Source: Lolium rigidum (taxonomy: Eukaryota; Streptophyta; Magnoliopsida; Poales; Poaceae). From it: 64,000 bases of DNA. The stretch lies in assembly GCF_022539505.1 (NCBI RefSeq), contig NC_061508.1, forward strand, positions 266,420,736 to 266,484,735, written 5' to 3'. The translations under genes were made by a program, and so were the position numbers. The notes under the pieces were generated by a model. That model searched no databases, had not been told where the DNA came from, and was given only the letters and a program-made list of their open reading frames with translations. Below are positions 23,161 through 33,900 of this stretch, in pieces (positions within the stretch are counted from its first letter, which is position 1; each line of letters starts with the position of its first letter).

Positions 23161-23510
23161 TTTTGAGTTTGGAGGACGGTACTACCGCTTCTCAGGCCGG
23201 TACTACCGCTCTGGGGCAGTATCTGATGAAACTGAACATTATCCCCAGAACGGTACTACCGCCCTGAGTACCGGGTAAGTACCGGTAAGCGGTACTACCG
23301 CTTTTACGAGCGGTACTACCGCTTGCATATTTTGACTAGAGGTACCGGTTGGGGTCGGGTTTCATCCCAATCCACCACAATTCCCCATCCACCTCGAGTC
23401 AACAGCACCTCCAAGCTCAAGACCTCGAGGAGATCGGCCCCGATCTCCTTTTCCAGCCGCCGCCGGCCAAATCTCCTCCGTGGAGAAGCTTCCCCACCTC
23501 CTTCTCCGGC
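23161..23510 (+). promoter_or_regulatory. Second palindrome cluster and leader upstream of the internal gene
   Basis: Five CGGTACTACCGC words at about 23178, 23200, 23251, 23289 and 23310 repeat the LTR motif in mainly the opposite orientation. They are followed by a GC-rich leader running to the putative start codon at 23511. Four further copies lie in the putative intron (23713-23790). The arrangement mirrors the LTR promoter, where the cluster precedes the TATA box. A promoter role is inferred; no clear TATA box is present. Confidence 0.5.
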
Positions 23511-25785
23511 ATGTCCTCCGGTATGAACCCTAATCTCTCTCTCTAGGGTGTGTTGAACTCCCTAGATGCATAGGCTAGGGTTTGATGGAGTTGTATGGTG
23601 GAGAAGCTCTCTTGGAAGCTCTACATGTATGGGGATACTAGCTAGCAACAATGTGTGACACTGAGATCAATTTTGCCATGTCCTCGATCTCGATCTGGAT
23701 GTGCTGAGCTTAAGCGGTAGTACCGCTCATCCTCGAGCGGTACTACCGGTCAAAGCGGCACTACCGGATCAGAATTGCGGTACTACCGCCCTGACTTGTG
23801 TCACCAATGTTGCTTTTTAGTGTCCTCTTTGATCCTTAATTTCGTGACTTGTGCACTCATCCCCTATTTCCTCCCAAACCTTTGCTATTCACAGGTGCAC
23901 CTAGGACCCGTGGTGGCGGTGACATGGGTATACCCTTCGGGTACCCATTATTGGTATACCTGGATCGGCTCGGCCCAATATGGAGAAGGCCCAACAAGGC
24001 AACCCGAAGAAGTAGTCGACTAGGACTCTTGTAAAACCCTAGGCTGGTTGCATATATAAAGCTAGCCAGGGTACCCGATAGAGAGGGACAATAGATAGAC
24101 AACATAGCTCCGCTTACGGCGGCACCCTGTAAACACATCTATGATCATATAGTAGATTGCTAGCAGCACGTAGGGATCCTCCACCGAGGGGACCCGAAGC
24201 TGGGTATATCGTGTGCCCAATCTCGCTCCCGGAATCTCCATCGTCGCTCTTCCCGAAACCCAAGTCTACAATACGTAGGCATTGGCGAGGTGATCCCTCG
24301 TCAGGCGGCAAGGTTAAGCCACCCTCTCGTCGTCATCGAGATGAAGATGAGCAAGAGGAGATCGTTCCCTCTAGACTCACCAAGCGTCAGAAAGAGGCAG
24401 CAGCTGGCAGAAGGGCAGCCCAAGGCCCTCAAAAGTCGATGGTAGAACTCAAGAAAGCCCAATTCTTGCAAGTAAGAGGAGTCAATCCATATTTGCTCCC
24501 AAGGAATGCTCGTCAATGCCCCAATCCCTTCTTCTATCATGCCGACCAAGAGAGGATCTACAACGAAGTCTATGGGGCCAAGGAATTCAACTGTTGTCCC
24601 CAATACTCCATCAACATGGATAAACTCAACTCCAACCTCGAGTATTTTGGGGAAGCTCTTGAGATTTGTGAAGAACAAGGACTAACACCTCTGATGACCT
24701 TCTCTCACAACTACTCCAAGGAAGTGATATGCCAATTCAATGCCACAGCTGTCTTCCTTGAGGATGAAGGAGGTTTTCGCTCGTTGAGATGGATGACTAG
24801 GGAGCATGTGATGGAGGCCACGTGGGAGGAGTTTGCTAGAGGCATTGGATATGAGCTTCATGACTATGACACCAACATCTTCAAGATTCACCTACAGCCC
24901 AAGCCAATGGCCAAAGAGAAGATGGGCGACCTCTATATTCCCGGAAGGATGTTGTGTGGAAGTGCTTACCACCTCCTTCCCGTCTACGACATCATGAATC
25001 GGATCTATCGCAGCACCATCAATCCCAAGCACACCAACCATGATGAAGTGCACAGATTTCTTGTAAACCTTCTTGTGCGCACTCATGAGATGAGGGGCCG
25101 CGGCAAGCAGCTGGACGTCATGGACTATATTTGGCATGAGATGCGTGACTGTGCTTTTCTTCGCAAGCTTCCTCAATATGCTCCTTACATCATGAGGCTC
25201 ATCTGTCTCAAGTGGGAGCAAGAAGGCCGTGGAAATCTTCTTGAGCAATGTCACCCCATCACTATCCATAAGGAGAAGAGTCCTCTTGTCAAGAATCATG
25301 ATCCTCCAAGGTACGGCAAGGGAGCTCCCAAGGACAAGGATGAAGACGAAGCCGATAGTGATGACTCCGACTATGTGCCCAACTCTGTCAAGACCAAGGG
25401 CCTCTTCGCCAAGCTCAACGCTCGCCTCAAGAAGTCCTTTTGTTTCAAGAGGGACCTTGAAGATAGGATGTATCAAGCTCACCATGACAACAAGAAGATC
25501 CGCCAACGCCAAAAAGCAATGATGAGGCACATGCAGCTTCCTGTCTCCGAGGGCTCCGAGGACAACATAACTCCTCCCGGTGAGTGGAAGTCCAAGCTTA
25601 CTTGGTCGAGTTGCGAGGACTCCATTCCCGAGCACATTGTTCGTCCCTCTCCACCACCTCATGGCAAGGGTCTTGCTCAAGATGGAGACGATGATGATGA
25701 AGACAAAGATGAAGAGGAGGAAGATGTTGAGGACGTGGGTGATGAGGATGAAGATGAAGACGACAAGGATGATGATGATGAGTGA
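23511..25785 (+). pseudogene. Internal gene of the LTR element: plant transposon-type protein, split by a solo LTR
   Basis: The main frame is 24309-25785. The splice model has exon 1 at 23511-23520 (M-S-S-G), an intron at 23521-23894 (GTATGA...TTCACAG), and exon 2 from 23895. Exon 2 is broken by the 384-bp solo LTR plus its duplicated GGCGG; ignoring that insert, the frame is continuous for 503 residues. Features: basic N-terminus (R-R-H-R-D-E-D-E-Q-E-E, R-L-T-K-R-Q-K), a central block with L-R-W-M-T-R-E-H-V-M-E-A-T-W-E-E-F and L-D-V-M-D-Y-I-W-H-E-M, C-L-K-W-E-Q, a basic helix (K-K-I-R-Q-R-Q-K-A-M-M-R-H-M), and an acidic tail of about 40 residues. The central block resembles the uncharacterised 'putative plant transposon protein' family (recalled). 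There is no catalytic motif, signal peptide or membrane segment. It occupies the place where Sireviruses carry an envelope-like ORF. Confidence 0.65.
23920..24303 (+). mobile_element. Solo LTR (384 bp) with 5-bp target duplication
   Basis: Begins TGACATGGGT and ends CCTCGTCA, flanked by GGCGG on both sides (23915-23919 and 24304-24308). It contains a TATA box TATATAAA at 24053-24060, so transcription reads in the plus direction. No internal domain is attached, which is the signature of recombination between the two LTRs of a complete element. It lies in the 5' coding part of the internal gene. Confidence 0.93.
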
Positions 25786-26228
25786 TCCCCTTGGGGCGTT
25801 AGTATGCTCTTTCTCCCTTTTTGGTGTCTCGATGCCAAAGGGGGAGAAGTTGATCTATTAGGACGGGATTTGCATGGGGATGCCAAGGACTTGGTGCTTC
25901 GTTTTGGTTCTTTCGGCCTTGGCATCAAACCTTCCCCTAGTTATTTGGAACTTAATTCGTATGTGCGCTTGCTACTCTATTTGTGGATCTCCCGATCCCC
26001 CGGTTTGTACTAAGACTTAATCGTAGCCTAATGGTCTTCACTATTTATCTTTTGTTTGGCTACATCAATCCTATGGAGGCTCTCATTGTTATGAGTTTGG
26101 GTTTTCTCAAGGAAAATGTATGAAAAGTTTCATCCAAACTCTCCTATATACTTTCCTCCATAGTGTGCTTGTGCTATATGATCTTGTCATATGTTATTCT
26201 TAGCACTTATGCTTGGTTTGTAGAATCT

Positions 26229-26384
26229 AGGGGGAGTTTCTCTCTAGGGTGTGTGCATTTGTATACAAATACATATTCTAAATATGCACGCATCTAGGGG
26301 GAGCTTCGTATATTCTTGCAAACCAAATATCCTATGAATTATTGCAAATTCGTGTGTTGTCATCAAACACCAAAAAGGGGGAGA
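26229..26384 (+). other. Polypurine tracts preceding the 3' LTR
   Basis: AGGGGGAG occurs at 26229-26236 and 26296-26303, and AAAAAGGGGGAGA at 26372-26384 immediately before the LTR. Similar tracts lie at 25836-25846 and 22741-22748. Multiple tracts are a reported hallmark of Sireviruses; the one at 26372 is positioned to prime plus-strand synthesis. Confidence 0.8.
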
Positions 26385-26385
26385 T

Positions 26386-27730
26386 TGTAAGAGCAAGATA
26401 TATAACCCTTGTTTTGTGTGTTTGATAACAACACTCGAACAATTCTAACCGTGCACAAAGATTATCTTTGATGGATTTGTAGGTGTACGGTGCCCTCGCT
26501 GAACACACTATGATCGGAAGACTGAAGCATAGATCTTAGGTTTTCTGGTTTTGTGTGTGTGTCGTGAGGTAACATGGTAGGAGAGGAAAAGAGGAAAAAG
26601 CTATTTTAGCCATAGCGGTACTACCGGTACCAGGAGCGGTAGTACCGCTATCCTACTGGTACCGCTCTGAGCTACCGCTCTGAGGATTGCACACGAGATT
26701 GTCCCACAGAACAAGTTACGGTACCTTTACGGTACCATGAGCGGTAGTACCGCCCACGGTACCGCTCAAGTACCGTAACATGTTACGGCAGTACCGCTCT
26801 GGTACCGCTTTGGTACCGCTTTGGATCCAGTAAGGTCTGGACCCTATTGCGGTACCTCAAGCGGTACCGCGAGCGGTAGTACCACAGTGTGTCCACGTGG
26901 ACAAGTTCTGTGGGGATTCGAACTCAGAGCGGTAGTACCGCTTTCCAGAAGCGGTAGTACCGCTTAGGCAAACACAACACATAACGGTTGGATTTGGAGG
27001 GACCTATAAAAAGGCCCCTTCTTCTCCAGCCCGAATTTAGCTCTTCTCTCTCTCTCTCTCCTCCATTGTTGCTGAGCTCAAATTGAGGGGATCTCCCTCC
27101 CTACCCAATCAATCTTGCTCATACTTTGAGGAGTGGTGTAGGAGACCCCGATCTATCGTTCTACCGAGAGAAGTTTCACCAATTCGTGGTAGTCCTTAGT
27201 GGATCTTGGTGGTAGGGTTCCTATTGTGGGACATTGGAGAAAGTGCATCCATGGAGGCTAGCTTGGTGTTGTACTAGCCCCATGGGTTGTTGGGAGCCTC
27301 CTTGTGGTGTGGAGCTCGCCCCAACCTTGTGAAGGAATCACCGCCTCGACCGGTGCCTTAGTGGAGAAGGGGGAGCACCTTTGTGGAGCTCTCTCGAGGA
27401 AGAAGGTGAGGCCTTCCTTCGTGGTGTGGCCGTCTAGTCTCTTGTGTGAGACTAGCACCTCCTCAACGCAGATGTACTTCCTATTGTGGAAGTTACTGCG
27501 GGAAACAAACCTCGCCTCGTCTCCACGCCCTCCGGTTGTCCCGCTCCTTACTCTTATTATCTTGTGTGGTTCCTTTGCTTGTTGTACTTGTCTAGGATCA
27601 TTGTAGGATCACCACCATCGCTAAAGCTATCACCTTTACCTTCCGTTGCACTAAAAATTGAAAAAGACTAAAACTTGCCGTAGCGCCATTCACCGCCCCC
27701 CCCCCCCTCTTGATCGCTACGATCCATTCA
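26386..27730 (+). repeat. 3' LTR of the non-autonomous element (1345 bp)
   Basis: TGTAAGAGC...CGATCCATTCA. It has the same promoter organisation as the 5' LTR (TATAAAAA at 27005-27012, palindrome cluster 26610-26965). It carries a short duplication (GAGCTACCGCTCT) and lacks about 19 bp present in the 5' LTR, both inside the palindrome cluster. The right flank begins catgg; the left flank is hidden in the gap, so the target duplication cannot be checked. Confidence 0.92.
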
Positions 27731-27957
27731 CATGGACCACCTGCAAAAATTATATCATCGAGCTCGGCAAGGAATATACCCACTGTCGATAGATTTTACT
27801 CCCGTCGCGAGTGCACAGTCGGAAATAGGAGCATCGCAATTGAAAGGGAAAAAAGAACTGGCGGTATCACCCGTTCTGAATTCATTACAAATAAAGGCCG
27901 TAGAAAAAGGCATTGTCTAAAGAAAGTAACAAATTACAACTTAACAAGAAAAATAGT

Positions 27958-30610
27958 TCAAGGAGCTTGAGTCTGTGTTGACGAGCTTGGGACAACTCCT
28001 ACGGTAGATGGCATGTTTGCCGATACTAGTTCAAGAAGCTGCATCGTGCATTTAAGTGCTGGTGCCTTGAAGGGGCTAAGATCGATAGCCAGTCCGTCTT
28101 GACCCTTCGGCAGCTCTTTTGTCAGCAGTTCCATCTCGGCTTTTAAGCCATGCCCCATCAAAAGCTGGAAAGCAAGAAGAGCACCATAGATACGCGAGGT
28201 AAGTTTGAATACCTCGATGGTGCCTTCGTTGTTGACGGAGAAAGTGTCCGCCAGCTGTTCCAGTGTCTTCTGCTGGTCTGCCTTGGGAAGGATCATGGCG
28301 TGCAGTCTCGACAGGACCGCCTTGTTCTTATGAAGAAGCGTTCGGATGTGGTCGCTGGATTCAATTACCGAAGAAACGACATCTGCAGAAGAATCAACTG
28401 GAAGCTTGCCTGCAGAATTAAAAGGGATATCGGAAGCTTCTGCAAGAAATAAGAGCAGAAGTTAGAAACAAGTGGAACTAGAAGCAAAAAGTGGCTTAAA
28501 GAAAAAAGTAACAAACATTACCGAGCAAAGCCATGATAGACTTCTGCAGAAGATCCTCCTTTTTCTTCTGTTTAGCTTGGGCTTCAGCCTTCTCCTTCTC
28601 CTCCTCCTTCATTTTCTTCTTCAGCTGATCAAGCTCTTTTCTTAAAACATCCTTCTCGACGGGCGGTAGCACCTATTGTCACTGCCCGATCAAGCTTAAA
28701 AGAGCTTTATACAACATCTTCTTGGAGCCAAGCATTGACGCCTTGGAGAGAGGAAAACTGGGAGGCGAAATCCTTCAGAATAGTTATGGCACTTTGAATG
28801 TTCTACAAGAGAAAAGACAAGTCGACATTTGGAAAGAAACATTTTCCAAGTCCACATTTGATTACAAGTAGTCAAATATAACTCGGGGGCTAGAAGAGAG
28901 GGAGCCATTATCAAGAAAAGGAAAAATTAAATACTTAAAGGTTCCTCGGGAAGAGTAGAGTAAGCGGTGGCTGCCGAAGAAATTCCTTTATCCTTCAAAA
29001 GGGAAGAAGGAGCCGAAGGAATCAAAGGAGCTGTTGGCGGGACAAAAGCTTCAGATACTGCAGGAGATGGCCTGCTGGGGGTAGCCTTAGCCTTCTTCGA
29101 AGGAGGCTCTATAAACCCCTCATCACTGCAATGTATGGGTCGATAAGTTTAATAGGAGAAATAAGTCAACTTCGCGAGGAGCAGAAAAAACTCACGAATC
29201 GAGGAGCAAGTCATCCTCATCAGCAAAACCGCCGGAGGATCTCTTAGGCAGTTGGGCACTGGCCTTCTCCGGAGCTGCACGAACAAAAGGAGCACGATCA
29301 GCTTCATTGCCATGACTAGACTCCGATGTATCGAACAATGCACCATCAAAGATTTTATGAACGGCCGAGGAAGCATCAGGGTTGGAGGATCGATATACTC
29401 TCTTGAAAGGGCTTCATTGACCTCGACCACTCCCATGCTAGATTCTACATTGGCGGTGGAATCAGCCTCTTCAGGATTCGCATCATTTTCCGATAAGACT
29501 GGAAGTTATTCGGCAGTCGAAGGAGTCTGCTAGAGTAAAAAAAAGATTCAATAAAACAAGGCAAAATATATCGAATGAAAGCGTTAGCATGAAATTAAAA
29601 GGTTACCTCAGTTGGCTGGTGAGCCAGGTCGAAGGGTTCATGAAGGGCTAGCAGGGGAATTGAATCTTCTTGGCTGAAGTGGGTCAGGCGTCTGAATTCA
29701 TCCAGCAGTTCCTTTTCGGACAATTCAACAACATTAATTCGAGTTTCATCCATTGGACCCGAATACAACCACATATGGTGAGCTCTGGACATACCTGGTT
29801 GGATGCGGTATTTCTGGAACACAACAGCAATTTCAGCGCCGATCATCGTCTGGCCGTCGGATTCTTTTATTTGTAGCACTCTCTCGAACAGGTTGTCGGC
29901 TACTGATCTTTCTTCGGTTGTAAGTATGTTCTTCCAAGACTTCTTCGGCATAGCTTTGAGGACATCAACAAATTTCGGTAGACATGTGTCGCGACCAGCT
30001 ACCGATGAATCTTTAAGATAGAACCACTTCAACCTCCATCCCTAGACAGACTCTCTCATTAGGAAATTGAAGTAATTCACATCCTTTTCGACGACAAAGC
30101 CAACTCCACCGGTGAAGAAGGATCCATTGATACTGTTGTAACGTTTAACAAAGAAAATTTTCTTCCATAAACCCAAGTGAGGGTCAATGCCAAGAAAAGC
30201 TTCACAGAGGGTGATAAAAATCGAAAGGTGGAGAATGGAGTTTGGAGTCAATTGCCAGAGTTGGATCCCGTATGAAAGCAAAAGACATCAGAGAATTCAT
30301 GTGCGGGCAAAGATAACCCACGGTACAAGAACGCAATGAACATTACGGTAAAGCCAACAAGAGGATTAGGACGCAAGGCTGAACCTAAGAGGATGATGTT
30401 TCCCTCTTCGCCGGAGATTAAGCCAAGGCTTTGCGCCTTCTTCTCATCGCGCTTCAACATTGTTGAAGCGGGCCAGTCGCTGGGGGCGCTCTTGACCGCT
30501 GCGGCGGAATCCTTCGGTGTGGCCTTCGTCTTCGCGTCAGCGGTCGCCTTGGAGACAATACTACTCATACCGGCACCAGTGGCAGTTGCGGAACTCTTCT
30601 TCTTCACCAT
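27958..30610 (-). pseudogene. Broken 'putative gypsy-type transposon' protein gene
   Basis: Start M-V-K-K-K-S-S-A-T-A at 30608-30610. Readable blocks: P-A-S-T-M-L-K-R-D-E-K-K-A-Q-S-L-G-L-I, V-G-F-T-V-M-F-I-A-F-L-Y-R-G-L-S-L-P-A-H-E-F; then after a frameshift near 30285 S-Y-G-I-Q-L-W-Q-L-T-P-N-S-I-L-H-L; TAG at 30042-30044; then the same frame resumes with K-W-F-Y-L-K-D-S-S-V-A-G-R-D-T through 29595. The C-terminal block at 28296-27958 (M-I-L-P-K-A-D-Q-Q-K-T-L) closes the gene, with likely introns between 29590 and 28300. I recognise the wording from plant proteins annotated as transposase-like/plant mobile-type; their function is unknown. Frameshift and stop make this copy dead. Confidence 0.7.
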
Positions 30611-30915
30611 CTTAGGGTGTTTGAGAGACGGTGGTGATCGGAACGCGGCGGTGGGGGCGGCGCAGTAGTTATGGAGGTGCAAGAACGGAGGAAGAAAAAA
30701 GCAATGAAAGGGGGAGTAAAGGAGATCAAATTTGTGTTTACCTTTATACAAAGAGGAATTACCAAGGACTTGGCCCGAGAAATCTGCGATTAGGTCACCA
30801 TGTGTCATCAAGATCATCATGCCAAAGGACAGTTACCCCCATTACGCACGGAAATCGAGGAGGCACCTCTGTCAACACGCGAGGATCGGTCATTTCCTAA
30901 CTGACCGCGCAGAAG
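30611..30915 (-). other. Leader of the broken gypsy-type gene, up to the next LTR
   Basis: Sequence upstream of the start codon on the minus strand. It carries a GAAAGGGGGAG tract near 30707 and ends abruptly at the 30916 LTR border. Nothing further is recognised. Confidence 0.4.
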
Positions 30916-33900
30916 TGTCAACACCCGGATTTTTAAGTCCAGATGCCTATTATGCCATACATCGCAATCCCAGGAATATTGTTTTTGCGAGACATAATAG
31001 ATTGATATCACAGAACATCATTCATTACAAACCATAATAGTCTTACATCAAGGGATCACATGATCTAGTCTTACAATAATAGTTGATCTAATGATCAATT
31101 ACAAAACACACAGCGGAAGAAACATAGTAGCGGTCCATCTGTTTCACAGACAACGCTTGACGTCAGGAGTAGTCCTAGTTATCATAGACGTCCTGCTGTC
31201 CATCTTCATGGTATTGGTGCTCCTCTTCATAGTCTGGCCATTTGAATAGCCAGGGACAAAGCCATGAGTACTTTTAAAGTACTCGCAAACTAATACTAGT
31301 GTAAGTACTAACAACTATAGTAAGGGGGTTCTAAGCTCTAGGTTCATTTGCATAAAGCCAGTTTTATTCCATAAGCACTTAGTAGTAAAAGACTCTTTAT
31401 TTGCCTAACTAACTCAAGTGGGAACATTGGTGTCATTCCCACAATTCTGGTGTGATTCAAGTCAAAGTCACCTTTCAAGTTCAAGTCACAAGTCACCAGT
31501 CACATATCATATTTTGAAAAGTTCTGATGACGGAACAGTATGGCCTTTCCAACTGTCCATGACCGCGGACGCGGCTATTCGAATAGTTTAACACTCTGCA
31601 GAGGTCGTACACTTGTGCCACAATAATTGCAATAATCCGTCAGGGGTAACTGGCCCTGATTTATCACACTCAGTGTGCAGACTACCAATCATAACCTTTC
31701 AGTTACATACCCTAGTACAGGCACCTCTCCCTATGAGTTTGGCCTCCCAGTGAGGGCAAACCGCGAACCTGGGAACTGCACAGGGCTTGGGTCGGACATT
31801 CACCTCATTTCACGTCATTTCACTTTCAACGGAGGCAGCCTCGGCATAACCCCTATGACGCTTGTTCAGAGGGAACCCATACTAAAATACATAAGTTTCC
31901 AGTTAAGCCTTACCCAGATTCGGGTATTGTGGGGGTACTTGAAATTGGAATGGTATCGCATCCGAACCCAACCATCAGTTTTTGTCAAACACACCATGCC
32001 ATTCAAAAGTCACATTCACCTTCAAAACTCTCAATAGAATGAGCTCATCATTCCAAGGTTTTAAAAAATCATTTGTTTCACAAGTCCCTATCTAGAGTAT
32101 TCAATTTTAGTATAGCACTAGCAACTAAGCATGAGGGGTGCTAACTACATTCTTGCTCTCTAGGCTAAGTTTGACTCTCTTGTGGTACTCTATACTTAGA
32201 CACAAATTAACTACATCAAGTAAACCTTGGTAAAATAAGGTGAAGTTAAATCAAGATAAAATTTGGGTTTGGATGAAAAAGACTTTTAAATACCAATACT
32301 AGTGCCATAGTCTCTTGCACTAGTAACTTGGCAATGGTAGAACTAGCATTGGTAATAGCTTGCCTTGGTTGGTGTACTGGTCAAAGTGTTCTTCTTCTTC
32401 CTCGTAGAAGACCTCCTCCTCCTCGTAGCCTTCGGTACAAGTGTCTATAAACGGATACGAGGTAACAAACACCAATCAATACTTAAGGAGGCTACTTAGC
32501 CTTAATGGCTCACTCAAGATGATCTATCATCATCACAATCATCACTCAACCTCATACTAGGGTTTTCTTTTTAGTTTGAGAAACTAATTTCCTCTCATTG
32601 AAAAACCAATACTAAGATTTAATTTCCTCAAATGATAAAGTATGAGATCATGTTGACCAAAGTCACCACTTCACACTTCTTCATTTGGGAAAATGATTTA
32701 AATGAGATACTACATCTCATACAATTTAAATACTACTTGGAAAGATGATTTAATATTCTCAAGTAATAACCTATGGGGTCATGAATACTAATGTCATCAC
32801 CTCACCTTGAATTACTTGAGAAAGTGATTTAACTGAGATGCTACACCTCATAGGATTTAAATACTATTTTTGAAATAATTTAAATGAGCTAGAAATGACT
32901 ACATAACCATTATTTGAATCTAGCCCATGATCATTTGAAGCAACCATGTCATATTTTTGCATAAACAATTAGAGTATTTGAAATGTGAATTATGAGAGGT
33001 GGAATCACCTCAAAATTCATTATGGTTGATTTTTAACAATTGTTTGAAATTTGAAAACCTACTGCCTTGTTATTTTCATTGCAAGTGATCTACAATGGTT
33101 CAAGGGTTGAGACTAATTGGGTTAGACAGAGAATCTTATAAGCTTTCAAGAGATATAAAATTCATAAAATTTGGCTCAGTTGATCTTTCTAAATTTAGAT
33201 TTGAACTTGGCATCAGTATTGAATTTGAACTAAAAGATTTAAACCGAATTTGAAATGCTGGGCTCGCGCGGGAAACTAACTGGGCCATATAGGGAAAAGT
33301 AAACGGGCCGGCCCAGCTTCGTGGCTCGCACGAGCAGGCCGCCTGACAGCGGACCCAACGCGTCAGCGTGTCATAAATAGCGAAACGGTAAGAGAGAATA
33401 AGGACCGCATGATTAGATCGCAGATCAACGGCTCACGAGCGTCGTCGTCTCCGACGAGACTCAACCCCTCTGGCGGCGAGGCTAGGGGGTCGGCAGGCTC
33501 ACCGGTGGCCGGCGAGGGTCAGCATTGATGCAGGGCAAGGTTGTCGAGGATGGCGGAGCTCCTGGTACTGGCGGCGTCGCCTGAGGTGGCTCCAAACGAC
33601 GGCGCCCTTGCTGCGGTACTGGCGGTGCTCCGGCGACAAATTGGCGAGCTACTAGCTAAATTGGGGCGTGGCTGTGCTCGAGGAGGACCAAGGATGAGAG
33701 GCGAGGAGGATGGTGTGAAGAAATGGAGAGGGGAAGGCCTCTATTTATAGCGGCGAGGGAGTGCTGTGGCTCACGGGCATGGCAACGGTGGAGAAGGCGC
33801 TACGGGCTGCGAAGGGGCAAGGCGAGGTGTGAGGACGATGCAGCATGGCCTGGCGATCATCACGCGCGTCATGGCGCAGCAGGAGGGGGACGGAGGCGTG

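Larger units (their letters stand above)
17603..27730 (+). mobile_element. Non-autonomous LTR retrotransposon, Sirevirus-like, with gag and an extra gene but no pol
   Basis: Parts in order: 5' LTR (17603-18926, first ~22 bp in the gap), tRNA-iMet primer site (18929), gag-type gene (18975-21398), non-coding interior, second gene (23511-25785), repeated polypurine tracts, 3' LTR (26386-27730). Sirevirus-like signs are LTR palindrome clusters, the LTR tail ttcacccccccccctct, a Copia-type gag, and five AGGGGGAG-type tracts upstream of the 3' LTR. No protease, integrase, RT or RNase H motif was seen in any frame, so mobilisation would need a helper. By-eye comparison of the LTRs gave about 20 substitutions plus a few indels in 1.3 kb, which suggests insertion within about the last million years. 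Confidence 0.85.

Noticed and set aside
24892..25928. Minus-strand frames opposite the internal gene
   Set aside because: Shadows of the plus-strand gene; Ser runs are the complement of its acidic tail codons.
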